From Opitutia bacterium (GTDB lineage: Bacteria; Verrucomicrobiota; Verrucomicrobiia; Opitutales; Opitutaceae), in contig CANJCM010000004.1 of the NCBI GenBank assembly GCA_947472765.1, positions 1 to 64,000 on the forward strand: 64,000 nt of DNA, read 5' to 3'. The notes under the pieces were generated by a model. It was given only the letters and a program-made list of their open reading frames with translations. It was not told where the DNA came from and searched no databases. Positions 33,905-42,760 of this stretch are shown piece by piece; position 1 is the first letter of the stretch, and the number at the start of each line of letters is the position of its first letter. The position numbers were made by a program, and so were the translations under genes.

Positions 33905-33935
33905 CAAGCAGACCAGACTTGGTCTGGTTTGCTTG
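33905..33935. promoter_or_regulatory. Palindromic operator before the antitoxin gene
   Basis: CAAGCAGACCAGAC / GTCTGGTTTGCTTG, 14-bp arms with one mismatch around a 3-base centre, ending four bases before the antitoxin ATG. A TTGACA word lies at its left end. Type II antitoxins with a Phd/YefM fold usually bind such palindromes to autoregulate; the binding itself is inferred. Confidence 0.65.
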
Positions 33936-33939
33936 TAGG

Positions 33940-34212
33940 ATGAAGATCATCAACATCCAAGCGGCCAAGACTCACCTCTCCCGGATCGTCGACAACGTCG
34001 TCGACGGCGAGGAAATCGTGCTGGCAAAATCCGGCAAACCACTCGTCAAACTGGTGCCGTACGATACCCCGCGGAAGCCGCGCACCCCCGGCCTGTTGGC
34101 GGGCCAGGGCTGGGAGTCCCCCGATGCCTGGGACGCAGAAGCGGACCCGCTGATGATCGACAAACCCATGTTTCACGGCGCCGTCGAGGAACCGCCACCC
34201 GCGGCACCGTGA
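33940..34212 (+). CDS. Phd/YefM-like antitoxin
   Basis: 90 aa from ATG 33940; an in-frame TTG further upstream would run through the operator. N-terminal MKIINIQAAKTHLSRIVDNVVDGEEIVLAKSGKPLVKLVPY is the Phd/YefM DNA-binding fold. The C-terminal tail (PGLLAGQGW ... PMFHGAVEEPPP) would wrap the toxin. The PIN toxin gene begins four bases after the stop, as in typical type II toxin-antitoxin operons. Confidence 0.88.
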   Translation: MKIINIQAAKTHLSRIVDNVVDGEEIVLAKSGKPLVKLVPYDTPRKPRTPGLLAGQGWESPDAWDAEADPLMIDKPMFHGAVEEPPPAAP

Positions 34213-34216
34213 TCGC

Positions 34217-34597
34217 ATGCGCCTGCTCCTTGATTCACACGTCGTGGTCTGGTGGTCGCTCTATCCCTCCCGACTGCGGAATTCGACCCGCGATGCGATC
34301 GCGTCGGCGGACAACGAAGTATTTCTCAGCGCCGCCAGCGTGTGGGAACTCAACTTGAAGATCGCCCGGCAAAAGCTCGCCCTGCCCGCCGACTATGCAG
34401 CGCGATTGATCGCGGACGGACTCGAGGAATTGCCGGTCACCATCGACCACGCGACACGCACCGCCGCTCTGCCCGCGCTGCACGGTGATCCCTTCGACCG
34501 GTTGCTGATTGCCCAGGCGCTCGCGGAAGGACTGATGCTCGTCACCAGCGATCGCGAAATTTGCCGTTACGACGTCCCGGTGCTCGACGCGTCGTAG
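34217..34597 (+). CDS. PIN-domain toxin, VapC-like
   Basis: 126 aa ribonuclease-fold protein. Likely Mg ligands: D6, E44, D94 and D112, in LLLDSHVV, SVWELNLK, GDPFDRLLIAQA and TSDREI. Paired with the Phd/YefM-like antitoxin upstream. PIN toxins cleave tRNA or rRNA; the target is unknown. It is complete and has no frameshift. It precedes a repeat spacer and a WD40/TIR gene pair. Confidence 0.88.
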   Translation: MRLLLDSHVVVWWSLYPSRLRNSTRDAIASADNEVFLSAASVWELNLKIARQKLALPADYAARLIADGLEELPVTIDHATRTAALPALHGDPFDRLLIAQALAEGLMLVTSDREICRYDVPVLDAS

Positions 34598-34945
34598 TTA
34601 CGCCGACGGTCCCGCCCCCCGGCGCTGCGCGCCACCCCGCTCGAGCCGGAACCGTCCAGTTGAACCACAGATGAACACGGATGGGCACTGGCCGCGTTTG
34701 ATTCCGTGCCTTCCGTGGTCCAGACCTCCGGAGTTTAACCACGGACTGCACTGGGTGCACGGAGTGAAAGTGGAGCTGGAACTTGGAAATAGAAGCTCTG
34801 CTTCCCGATCTCCCCGTCCTTCCTGTTCCGAGCTCGAAACCCAGCCGGCCAGCGCTCGCGCCGGGCCCCAATCGCAAATCGAGATTCCAAAATCGAAAAT
34901 CTCAAAGCCTTGCCCGCTTTGCCGTGGCGCCCAATCTGCGGCGCG
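34598..34945. repeat. Repeat-filled spacer with family D copy
   Basis: 348 bases with no credible gene. It includes CCACAGATGAACACGGATG (34665-34685) and TTAACCACGGACTGCACTGGG (34735-34756), related to the inverted repeat at 5066-5216, and the stutter AAATCGAGATTCCAAAATCG (34868-34905). Upstream of it is the CTCGAGCCGGAA word also seen in other spacers. Confidence 0.65.
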
Positions 34946-35998
34946 ATGCAACTTACGAAGCACTGGGCCGCAACCCTCGACGACTACGTCATCGATCTGG
35001 CGTGGTCCCCCGATGGCAGCGTCCTCGGCGCCGTGTCCGCCGCCGGCCCGATCTCGCTGCTCGCGACTGCGGATGGCGCGCGTCGCGCGGAACTGCCGGG
35101 ACATGAAAACGGCAGCAACTGCGTCGCGTGGATGCCGGCCGCGCGGGGAGCAGCGACGCCCTCCTCCGTCCTCGCGACCGGCGGCCAGGATGGCGCCGTA
35201 AAATTCTGGGATGCGATTGCCGGTCAGCACACCGGCACGGCCGCGCTCGGCTCGAGTTGGGTCGAGCATCTCGCGTGGCGGGCCCAGCCCGCCGTCGCAC
35301 CAGAGACGCCGCTCTCCTCGCTTCTGTTCGCCGCCGCTGGCAAGGCGCTCGCCGCGGTCCGCGCGGACGCGTCGATTGCGCATACCTTCAAGCCGGCGCC
35401 AAAGACGATTACCGCGCTCGCCGCCGAACCGCGCGGCGGCGCGATGGCCGTGGCGTATTTCGGTGGCGTCGTGCTCTGGGACGCGGACGACTTCATCGCG
35501 CAGAAGGAATTCGTCTACGCCAACGGCATCCACGCCCTCGTCTGGTCGCCGGACGGACGCTGGCTCGTCTCGGGTAACCAGGATCCCTCGGTGCATCTCT
35601 GGATTCCGGAGCAGGACATCGAACTCCACATGAGCGGCTACGAGACGAAGGTGAAATACCTGTCCTTCGATCACGGATCGCGCTGGCTCGCCACCAGCGG
35701 CGGCCGCGATGCATGCCTCTGGGATTGTACCGGTGCCGGACCCGAGGGCCGCGAGCCCATGATGCTTCCGCACGAGGCTCCCGTGTGCGCGGTGGCCTTT
35801 CAGAACACTCACGGCCTGCTCGCGACCGCCTCGCAGGACGGCGTCGTGCAACTCTGGAGTCCCGAGCGGCGCCAGCCCTTGCGCGCCACGGTCCGGATGC
35901 CGGTGCCCGCGACGAAACTCGTGTGGTCCACCGACGACCGCTTCCTCGCCATCGGCACCGAGAAGGGCGTGGTCTACGTCTTGAAGTCCGAAGGCTAG
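34946..35998 (+). CDS. WD40-repeat protein
   Basis: 350 aa from ATG 34946, no signal peptide, so probably cytoplasmic. At least six WD40-type blades: IDLAWSPDG, NCVAWMPAARG, GGQDGAVKFWD, ALVWSPDGRWLVSGNQDPSVHLW, WLATSGGRDACLWD, LLATASQDGVVQLW. It acts as a protein-interaction scaffold. A TIR-domain gene begins 73 bases downstream in the same direction, so the two may work together. It could also be a stand-alone regulator. Confidence 0.82.
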   Translation: MQLTKHWAATLDDYVIDLAWSPDGSVLGAVSAAGPISLLATADGARRAELPGHENGSNCVAWMPAARGAATPSSVLATGGQDGAVKFWDAIAGQHTGTAALGSSWVEHLAWRAQPAVAPETPLSSLLFAAAGKALAAVRADASIAHTFKPAPKTITALAAEPRGGAMAVAYFGGVVLWDADDFIAQKEFVYANGIHALVWSPDGRWLVSGNQDPSVHLWIPEQDIELHMSGYETKVKYLSFDHGSRWLATSGGRDACLWDCTGAGPEGREPMMLPHEAPVCAVAFQNTHGLLATASQDGVVQLWSPERRQPLRATVRMPVPATKLVWSTDDRFLAIGTEKGVVYVLKSEG

Positions 35999-36026
35999 GG
36001 CCGGCGGCAGCCGCCGGCCCGAGAGG
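35996..36026. repeat. Short family G palindrome
   Basis: GGGCCGGCGGCAGCCGCCGGCCC palindrome immediately after the WD40 stop codon. It is likely to form a strong hairpin, possibly a terminator. Confidence 0.65.
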
Positions 36027-36071
36027 CCGCTTGACCCATCCCGACGCCCTCGCGAGCTTCGCCACCCGAGC

Positions 36072-37331
36072 ATGTCGAGCGACGTCCACCAGTCCGAGCC
36101 GCGCCGGCCCTCGGTCTTCCTCAGCTACGCGTCCGAGGACCGCGTCGCGGCGCGTGCGCTGCGGGACACGTTGATCGCCGCCGGACTCGATGTCTGGTAC
36201 GACGAGAGCAAGCTCGGCGGCGGCGACGCGTGGGATCAGAAAATTCGCCGGCAGATCCGCGACTGCGAGTACTTCATGCCGGTGATCTCGGCGTCGACCG
36301 AACGACGCAGCGAGGGCTACTTTCGGCGCGAGTGGCGGCTGGCGGCCGAGCGCACGCTCGATATGGCCGATGACGTCCTGTTTCTCCTGCCGGTCGTGCT
36401 CGATGACACGAGCGATGGCGGAGCGCGCGTGCCGGATAAATTTCTCTCCGTGCAATGGCTCCGGTTGCCCGACGGTCAATCGACCCCGGAACTCGAGGCC
36501 CTGGTGCACCGGCTTCTGCGTGGCGACCATCAGGGGCCCGTCGCGGCAACACCTCCGGCCAAGCCGAGCCGCACCCGGCCCGCCGCTGTAAAGCCCGCGC
36601 CGACATCGCCTCCTCCCGCCGCCGCGCCGCCGCCGCTGCCGCCGCCGATGCCGCCATTCCCGCATCTCGCGAGCAACGGCATCGGCCCGCTGGTGAAATT
36701 TGCCGCGGAAGTCTGCTGGTGGGTCCTGAGCGCAGGCTGGATGCTCTTCAATCGATCCCCGCGTTTCGTCCGGATCTTCCTCACGATCTGGGTGGCCGCG
36801 TTTCTCATCGCGCGCTGCAGCCGGGACCGCGAGCCGACTCCGCGCCCCACTTCGCCGGCGTCGTCCGAGGAAATTCGCACCACGATCAAGACCGTCGCCG
36901 AAAAGCTCGCGGGCGCCCCGGGCGTCACGGTGACAGGCACCATGGCGCCCCCCACCGGCGCGAAGGCCGTCGTGCTGACGCGGTTCGGCAATGGCGACGA
37001 CAACACCCCCGCGGGTCGCTATGCCACCGCCGTGTTCACCGCATGCTACGGCCGGCTGCTCACGGCCCGTCCCAGCGACGCGGGAATGCTCGAATGGCCG
37101 GGCCAGGCCAGCGCCACCGAATTCGCGGCCGCCGCCCGGCAGGCGAGTGCGGCCTTCGGGCTGCGCGGCGTGTACCGGCCGGACGACGACAAACTCGTCG
37201 TTACACTCGTGCGCGCGAGCGACGGGGCGGAAGCGTGGACCAAGTCGTTTCTCATCGACGACGCGGAGCCGACCGACGCGGCGGCCGAGATCGCCACCGA
37301 AGTGCTCGCTCTCCTGCCGGCCAGGCCGTGA
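36072..37331 (+). CDS. TIR-domain membrane protein with TolB/FlgO-like C terminus
   Basis: 419 aa. N-terminal TIR domain (about 12-145): PSVFLSYASEDRVAARALRDTL, AGLDVWYDESKLGGGDAWDQKI, EYFMPVISAST, and YFRREWRLAAE with E87 where NAD-cleaving TIRs have the catalytic Glu. Then a proline-rich linker (about 155-205), one membrane helix (about 233-250), and a periplasmic or cytoplasmic C-terminal domain whose end (LVVTLVRASDGAEAWTKSFLIDD) resembles the TolB-like/FlgO domain of predicted regulatory proteins. Bacterial TIR proteins are often antiphage effectors. This arrangement is not typical of the named systems I know; role unknown. Confidence 0.78.
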   Translation: MSSDVHQSEPRRPSVFLSYASEDRVAARALRDTLIAAGLDVWYDESKLGGGDAWDQKIRRQIRDCEYFMPVISASTERRSEGYFRREWRLAAERTLDMADDVLFLLPVVLDDTSDGGARVPDKFLSVQWLRLPDGQSTPELEALVHRLLRGDHQGPVAATPPAKPSRTRPAAVKPAPTSPPPAAAPPPLPPPMPPFPHLASNGIGPLVKFAAEVCWWVLSAGWMLFNRSPRFVRIFLTIWVAAFLIARCSRDREPTPRPTSPASSEEIRTTIKTVAEKLAGAPGVTVTGTMAPPTGAKAVVLTRFGNGDDNTPAGRYATAVFTACYGRLLTARPSDAGMLEWPGQASATEFAAAARQASAAFGLRGVYRPDDDKLVVTLVRASDGAEAWTKSFLIDDAEPTDAAAEIATEVLALLPARP

Positions 37332-37365
37332 GCCGAAACGGTAGCGTTGAACGAAGCCGGGCGGT

Positions 37366-37450
37366 GCGGACCTGGAGGGCCGGTGTCCTCACCGGCCATT
37401 GGGCAAACGTTCAGCCACCGCGGCGGGTGAGGACATCCGCCCTCCATGGG
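37366..37450. repeat. Family C-like hairpins
   Basis: GGAGGGCCGGTGTCCTCACCGGCC followed by GCGGGTGAGGACATCCGCCCTCC, after the TIR gene. Possible terminators. Confidence 0.6.
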
Positions 37451-37563
37451 ACAGATCGCAGTGTCGATTCGACTTTGTCGTGAACGTTAGCACGGTGGCG
37501 GTTCCGTCTCGCGGCGGGCCGTGTCGCCCGATTCGAGTCCTTCCACCTCAACCCAAAGTACCC

Positions 37564-38514
37564 ATGTCCCAGAAGAAAATCATCGCGGTCCTCGGAGCGA
37601 CCGGCGCGCAGGGCGGCGGCCTCGTCCGCGCCATCATGAACGATCCCAGCGGCGGCTTCACCGCCCGGGCCATCACCCGCGACATTAACTCGGACAAAGC
37701 CAGGGCGCTGCAGGCGCTCGGCGCCGAGGTCGTGGCCGGTGACGTCGATGACGAGGCGAGTCTGGCCCGCGCGTTTTCCGGAGCCTATGGCGCCTACTGC
37801 GTGACGTTTTTCTGGGCGCACTTTTCGCCGGACCGCGAGCGAGCGGAAGTCGCCGCGATGGCGCGCGCCGCGAAGACCGCGGGCCTGAAGCATGTCATCT
37901 GGTCCACACTCGAGGACACCCGGAAGTACATTCCGATTTCCGATCCGCGGATGCCCACGCTGCAGGGCAAGTACAAGGTGCCGCACTTCGACGCGAAGGG
38001 TGAGGCGAACATCGAGTTCACCAACGCCGGCGTGCCGACGACCTTCCTGCATACCTCGTTTTACTGGGACAACCTGATCTACTTCGGCATGGGTCCGCGC
38101 AAGGGGCCGGACGGCAACCTCGTCTTCGCGCTGCCGATGGGTGACAAGAAAATGCCGGGCATCGCCGCCGAAGACATCGGCCGCTGCGCCTATGGCGTTT
38201 TTCAGCGCGGCACGGAATTCATCGGCAAGTCGATCGGCATCGCCGGCGATCACCCGACGGGTGCGCAGATGGCGGCGGGACTCGGCCAGGCGCTCGACAA
38301 GCCGGTCGGATACTACGCGATGCCGTTCGACGATTACCGGAAGCTCGGCTTTCCGGGCGCGGACGACCTCGGCAACATGTTCCAGTTCTACCACGACTTC
38401 GAAAAAGAGTTCTGTGGCCTCCGCAGCGTCGAATTCTCGCGCTCGCTCAATCCGAAGCTCCAGAGCTTCACACAGTGGCTCGCGGCGAACAAGGACCGCA
38501 TTCCGATCCAATAA
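37564..38514 (+). CDS. NmrA-like NAD(P)-binding protein
   Basis: 316 aa from ATG 37564. Rossmann motif AVLGATGAQGGGLVRAI, then ARAITRD, GDVDDEASLARAF, IWSTLED, FYWDNLIYFGMGP. NmrA-like proteins are atypical short-chain dehydrogenases, some act as redox sensors or oxidoreductases. It stands alone between repeat-filled spacers and two minus-strand M16 genes. No cysteine motif. The extended frame upstream begins inside a repeat and was not used. Confidence 0.85.
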   Translation: MSQKKIIAVLGATGAQGGGLVRAIMNDPSGGFTARAITRDINSDKARALQALGAEVVAGDVDDEASLARAFSGAYGAYCVTFFWAHFSPDRERAEVAAMARAAKTAGLKHVIWSTLEDTRKYIPISDPRMPTLQGKYKVPHFDAKGEANIEFTNAGVPTTFLHTSFYWDNLIYFGMGPRKGPDGNLVFALPMGDKKMPGIAAEDIGRCAYGVFQRGTEFIGKSIGIAGDHPTGAQMAAGLGQALDKPVGYYAMPFDDYRKLGFPGADDLGNMFQFYHDFEKEFCGLRSVEFSRSLNPKLQSFTQWLAANKDRIPIQ

Positions 38515-38570
38515 GGTTTCCGCTCGGTTTCCGCTGCGCGGAAACCGTTGTTCGCGCTCTGCGCGATGTT

Positions 38571-38638
38571 TTGGAGGGCGGGTGCCCTCACCCGCCGTGA
38601 TCTTTCGCCGCGGCCGGTGGGGGCACCGGCCCTCCATC
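38571..38638. repeat. Family C-like hairpins
   Basis: TGGAGGGCGGGTGCCCTCACCCGCC followed by GCGGCCGGTGGGGGCACCGGCCC in the spacer between convergent genes; a likely bidirectional terminator. Confidence 0.65.
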
Positions 38639-38642
38639 GCAC

Positions 38643-39998
38643 CTAAGGTAGAGTGCCGGCCTGGATTAAGACCATCTTCGCCGGGTCGAGGTGGGTGCGG
38701 ATCGCGCGGTTCACCTGCTCCAAGGTCAGCGCGTTGATGCGCGCGGGATATTCGTCGAGCCACGTGAGCTCGAGGCCGCGCTGCACCGTGGTGAGCAACG
38801 CCTGCGCCAGCCCGGACGTCGTCGCGAGGTTCACCTGAAAGTTGCCGACAAGTTCGCGCTGCCGCTGCGCGAGTTCCGCCGCCGTGATGCCCTGGTCGTG
38901 CCAGAGCGTGAGCTGGCGGCGAGTTGACTCGATGCCCTTCGCGAGAAGAGCGGGAGCGAACGTGGCGGTAATCCGCCAGTCACCGTCGGTCACGCTGTCG
39001 TTCGTCACATAAGAATAGATACCGTAGGTGAGGCCGTCCTTGTCGCGGACATTGGACATCAATCGACCCGTGAAACCGCTCCCGAACACCGCGGTGCCCA
39101 CCCGCAGCGCCAGAGCGTCCGGGTCGCGATATTTCAGCCCCGTGGCCATGCCCCACGCGACGTCGACGCTCGTCTTGCCGGGCACCACCACCGTTTGCTC
39201 GCGGGCCACGTCGCCCGCCGCACCGGCCGCCGGGCCGGAGAGTGGCGGCGGATTGCCGCCGGTCCATCCGGCGAAGCCGCGCTCCACCTCAGCCTGAAGT
39301 TCTGCGGGGAGATCGCCCACCGCCACGAGCGCCATCTGCGCCGGTCCAAAATGCGCGGCGTGAAACGCCCGGAGGTCCTCGACCTTTGCCGCCTCGACAC
39401 CCGCGATGAGTTCCTCGAAGCCCGCCTGGCGATTGGAATGACCGACCGGATAAATCGCCTGACTGAATGCCACGTCCGCCCGCGCCCCGGTGTTCTCGAG
39501 CTGGCGCCGCAGCGAGCCAATGAGCTGGCGTTGATACTTCGCGAACTCGTCCGCGGCGAACGCCGGCGTCCGCAGTTCTTCCGCAAGCAGCCCGAGCACG
39601 AGCGGCAAATCCTCGCGGAGGCAGCGCACGCTGAAGGTCAGATCGTGATTCCCCGCGTTGAAGGTGATCGAAGCGCCGACCCGCTCGAGCTGCTCCGCGA
39701 TCGCAAATTTGCCCTGCCGCGTCGTTCCCTTGTCGAGCATGCCCGCCACCAGCGTGGCGATCGCGGGATTGTCCGGCGGACAGAACGCATCCCCAGCCGG
39801 GAGCGATCCGCGCAGCGTGACGATCTGCTCGACGGAGGTGCGATAGGCGACGAGGTCGATGCCGGCCACGCGGGAGCGAACGACCTTCGCCGCGATCTGG
39901 GCCGAGACGACCGCTGGCACCACCAGCGCCAGGGCGGCAAGAAGGAGACATCCGCGGTGGAGGAAGCGGACGAAGCCGGGACGGAGGGACGCGTTCAT
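38643..39998 (-). CDS. M16 peptidase-like protein lacking the zinc motif
   Basis: 451 aa with a signal peptide (cleavage near VSAQIA). It has the two-domain M16 fold (LAEELRTPAFAADEFAKYQRQLIGSL, and AVGDLPAELQAEVERGF, GLTYGIYSYV), but no HxxEH is present where the first block should hold it. It is therefore probably the inactive partner of the active peptidase encoded 13 bases upstream. M16 pairs of active and inactive subunits are common in bacteria (for example in Sphingomonas-like organisms). The two genes probably share a transcript. Confidence 0.85.
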   Translation of the reverse strand: MNASLRPGFVRFLHRGCLLLAALALVVPAVVSAQIAAKVVRSRVAGIDLVAYRTSVEQIVTLRGSLPAGDAFCPPDNPAIATLVAGMLDKGTTRQGKFAIAEQLERVGASITFNAGNHDLTFSVRCLREDLPLVLGLLAEELRTPAFAADEFAKYQRQLIGSLRRQLENTGARADVAFSQAIYPVGHSNRQAGFEELIAGVEAAKVEDLRAFHAAHFGPAQMALVAVGDLPAELQAEVERGFAGWTGGNPPPLSGPAAGAAGDVAREQTVVVPGKTSVDVAWGMATGLKYRDPDALALRVGTAVFGSGFTGRLMSNVRDKDGLTYGIYSYVTNDSVTDGDWRITATFAPALLAKGIESTRRQLTLWHDQGITAAELAQRQRELVGNFQVNLATTSGLAQALLTTVQRGLELTWLDEYPARINALTLEQVNRAIRTHLDPAKMVLIQAGTLP

Positions 39999-40011
39999 CG
40001 GCAGAGTGGGA

Positions 40012-41403
40012 TTAACGTTTCGCGTTCGGGCGTCCGCCGCCGGCGGGAACCTGCGGCACGAACCAACCCGTCGTGGACAAATCGGCGGCGAGGTAAGTGC
40101 GGGCCACGCGTTGCACGTCGGCCGGCGTCACCTGCGCCAGCTTGTCGTCGAAGTTCACGTAAAGCGTCCAGTCGCCGACCGCGATCCACTGGTTGAGCGA
40201 AGACGCGACCCCGGCGGTGCCATCGCGCCGGAACAAGGCCGCCGTCCGGTGCCGCCGCACGGCCGCGGTGATTTCAGCCGTGGTCACGCCTTCTTCCCGG
40301 ACCCGCTCGATCTCTTTCAGCGCGGCCGCCTCGGCGTCCTCGTGCTTCGCGTTCGGCGCCAGAGCGACAATCACCTCGTGCAGGCCGCCATCGCGGGCCA
40401 CGTCGGCGCTCGCATAGGCATTCGTCGCCAGTCCGGTGTCCACGAGCGCGCGGTAGAGCCGGCTGCCCTTGCCTTCGCCGAGGATGCCTTCGAGGACGGT
40501 GAGCGCGGGGAAGTCCGCGTGAACCGAGGGACAAATCTTGTGGGCGATGATGATCGCGCCGAGCTGGCCGGGGCGCTTGACGATCACGCGCCGCGGTCCG
40601 GTTTGCGCCGGCTCCTCCGTGTAAACCTCGGGGATCGGCTTCGGCGCGCGCGGATAGACGCCGTAGTATTTCTTGATCAACCCGAGGGCGGTCGCCGGCT
40701 CGATGTCGCCGACGACCGTGACGGTCGCGTTGTCGGGCCAGTAGAAGGTGTCGTAGAACTCCCGCAACTTTTCGATCGGCACGTGCTCGATGTCGCTGCG
40801 CCAGCCGATGGTCGAGTGGTGGTACGGGTGGGCTTGGAACGCCGTCGCGTAGATCTCCTTGTCGAGCGCCCCGATGGGATTGTTCTCCCCGCGCTCGTAT
40901 TCGTTGCGCACCACGGTCATCTCGGACTGCCGGTCGGTCTCGCGCAGCCAGATGCCGCGCATTCGATCCGACTCGATGGCGAGGAAGCCCTCGAAGTTGG
41001 CGCGGCCGACGGTGGCAAAGTAGTTCGTGCGGTCGATCGAGGTCGTCGCGTTGTAGTCACCGCCCACGGACTCGAGGTACTGCTTCACGCTGTTTCCCTT
41101 CGCATCGTTGAACGCCTCGCTGCCCTTGAACATCAAGTGCTCCAGCAAGTGCGTCGCGCCGGTCGTACCCGTGACCTCGTTGCGCGAACCAACGCGGTAG
41201 GTGACCATCAGGGTCGTCACGGGCACGGAGTGGTCGGGCCGCAGCAACACCTGGAGCCCGTTCGCCTCGAGCCGGTATTCGTCGATCCCGCCGAGCGCCC
41301 GCACGGCCGTGAAGCCCTCGACGTTCACCGGCGCCGCGGCCCGCATTTCGGCGACCGTCACCGCGACTGCCAGCCCGGCAGCGAAAAACACGAATTTGTG
41401 CAT
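40012..41403 (-). CDS. Exported M16 zinc peptidase
   Basis: 463 aa from ATG 41403, selected because it starts a signal peptide (MHKFVFFAAGLAVAVT). The zinc motif is H85-L-L-E88-H89, in ATHLLEHLMF, with a later Glu expected in YERGENNPIGALDKE. FYWPDNATVTVVGDIEPA is a characteristic segment. It hydrolyses peptides in the periplasm or at the surface; substrate unknown. It lies 13 bases before the inactive paralogue and 81 bases after a DUF481-like gene. Confidence 0.92.
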   Translation of the reverse strand: MHKFVFFAAGLAVAVTVAEMRAAAPVNVEGFTAVRALGGIDEYRLEANGLQVLLRPDHSVPVTTLMVTYRVGSRNEVTGTTGATHLLEHLMFKGSEAFNDAKGNSVKQYLESVGGDYNATTSIDRTNYFATVGRANFEGFLAIESDRMRGIWLRETDRQSEMTVVRNEYERGENNPIGALDKEIYATAFQAHPYHHSTIGWRSDIEHVPIEKLREFYDTFYWPDNATVTVVGDIEPATALGLIKKYYGVYPRAPKPIPEVYTEEPAQTGPRRVIVKRPGQLGAIIIAHKICPSVHADFPALTVLEGILGEGKGSRLYRALVDTGLATNAYASADVARDGGLHEVIVALAPNAKHEDAEAAALKEIERVREEGVTTAEITAAVRRHRTAALFRRDGTAGVASSLNQWIAVGDWTLYVNFDDKLAQVTPADVQRVARTYLAADLSTTGWFVPQVPAGGGRPNAKR

Positions 41404-41484
41404 GGTGCGGATGCGAGGTGGTGTGTCTGCGAAGTGCCGTCCGAAGACGACCAAAAACTCGGGTTTCCGCGCGGCGCGGAAACC

Positions 41485-42525
41485 CTAGAAGTCGAAACCG
41501 AGGAGGATCTTCAATCGCGTGTAGTCCTGCGCGCTGCCGTCGGGGTTGTCGCGGCGGATTTCGTGGCGGAGCGAGGTGCTGAGCGTCTCGGTCAGTTTCT
41601 TGTTCAACTCCACGCGGTTCTCCCAGCCATCAGACTCCCGGCTGACGGGATACCACACGCCGCGCTGAGTGAAGCCCATCTGCCACGGCAACCGCAGTTC
41701 CAGCTCCTCGAACGCTGACGGCACGCCGCGGGACGAATGGGCAAAGGTCGGCTCGAGATTCCACAAATCGAAAAGATTGTGCGACACCCCGAGGCGAACC
41801 TTGCGCGCGGGGGTCGACCAGATCCCATAGCCCACGCCGAACTCCTGCTGCATGAGCAGGTATTCGGTCGGGCCGCCCTTTTTGCGGCTCGCCCGGTCCC
41901 ATTCCGCGCTGGGCCGGTACTGCGCGAACCGTCGGTCGTCGAAATCGTGCCGCCACGACCCCGAGGCCTTGAGCATATCGGTCGTCAGGACGTCATTGGC
42001 CCGGGCGTAGTCATAGCGGGCGTTCACCTGAACCTCGTCGTGCTCCCATTTGCGGATGAGTTTGCCCTCGACCGAGTGATTGATCCGGTCGGCGCTGTCG
42101 GAAACCACCTCATTCGCAAACGCCATCCGTCCATGCCACGGGCCAAAGAAGTCGCGCACCTTCGCCGTCAGCTCTCCGGCGGAAAATTGATCCCACAGCG
42201 TCACCCGGTCTTTCTCGCGCTGCACCGCCTTCTCGGCGGCGGACTTCGGCGCGGTCACCGCAGCAACGGGCTTCGCCAGGGAGGCGGGCACCTTGTCCGA
42301 TTTGATCACCACGGCATCCGCCACGGGCACCCGCAATTCACCGAAGCGGTCCGACTTGAAGACCAGCACGCCATTCGTCGTCGCCTCGAGCGTGCCCTGC
42401 ACGCGATCGCCGTCCTTGTAGACCAGCGTGTCCTTCGCGGCGGTCCCCGCTTCCGATCCCCACGCCAGCCCGCCGATCGTCGCGCCCGCCATACAGATCA
42501 ATGTCCGCGCAAATCGAAAAAGCAT
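41485..42525 (-). CDS. Exported DUF481-like outer-membrane protein
   Basis: 346 aa from ATG 42525 (a GTG at 42540 would add five residues). Signal peptide, then a short N-terminal domain (DTLVYKDGDRVQGTLEATTNG, reminiscent of a small beta-domain), then an antiparallel barrel-like part (GYGIWSTPARKVRLGVSHNLFDLW, LLGFDF at the end). The pattern matches DUF481/YdiY, whose role is unknown. The last residue is Phe, as usual in outer-membrane barrels. It lies upstream of the M16 pair on the minus strand. Confidence 0.72.
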   Translation of the reverse strand: MLFRFARTLICMAGATIGGLAWGSEAGTAAKDTLVYKDGDRVQGTLEATTNGVLVFKSDRFGELRVPVADAVVIKSDKVPASLAKPVAAVTAPKSAAEKAVQREKDRVTLWDQFSAGELTAKVRDFFGPWHGRMAFANEVVSDSADRINHSVEGKLIRKWEHDEVQVNARYDYARANDVLTTDMLKASGSWRHDFDDRRFAQYRPSAEWDRASRKKGGPTEYLLMQQEFGVGYGIWSTPARKVRLGVSHNLFDLWNLEPTFAHSSRGVPSAFEELELRLPWQMGFTQRGVWYPVSRESDGWENRVELNKKLTETLSTSLRHEIRRDNPDGSAQDYTRLKILLGFDF

Positions 42526-42590
42526 GCCTCTTCGACGCACTCATCGCGCGACGGTTTCAATAATTTTCGCCGGGAATTCTTCCCTCGCCC

Positions 42591-42653
42591 GGGATGCGCT
42601 GCGTCGGTCCGTGTTTACCTCTCGAAAAAATTAACACGTAGCGCCCTGACCCC
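42591..42653. repeat. Direct repeat left of the RAYT gene
   Basis: 63 bases nearly identical to 43627-43690, which contains the 3' end of the transposase gene including its stop. It shares GTCCGTGTTTAC and TCTCGAA words and TAGCGCCCTGACCCC. It reads as a remnant of a second copy of the gene end, so the locus may have been built by tandem duplication or by targeting one element into another. Confidence 0.85.
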
Positions 42654-42691
42654 GTTACCGGGCCCGATGGGGTCAGGGCGCTACAAGTTAA
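42631..42691. repeat. REP hairpin before the transposase gene
   Basis: TTAACACGTAGCGCCCTGACCCC (42631-42653) and its complement (42669-42691) form a 23-base inverted repeat around a 15-base loop. The same unit occurs after the transposase gene and three times at 50755-50879. Confidence 0.85.
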
Positions 42692-42760
42692 TTCCAGACC
42701 TCAAATTTCGGGTTTCGATGAGATGGAGTTGAGCGTGGATTGGTCCGTGCTTGAGCGGAG

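Noticed and set aside
33901-33939. TTG start at 33901 for the antitoxin
   Set aside because: It would translate through the operator palindrome; the family N terminus begins at ATG 33940.
39195-41718. Long plus-strand frames opposite the M16 genes
   Set aside because: Opposite two M16-type genes; low-complexity Arg/Asp-rich translation typical of shadows.
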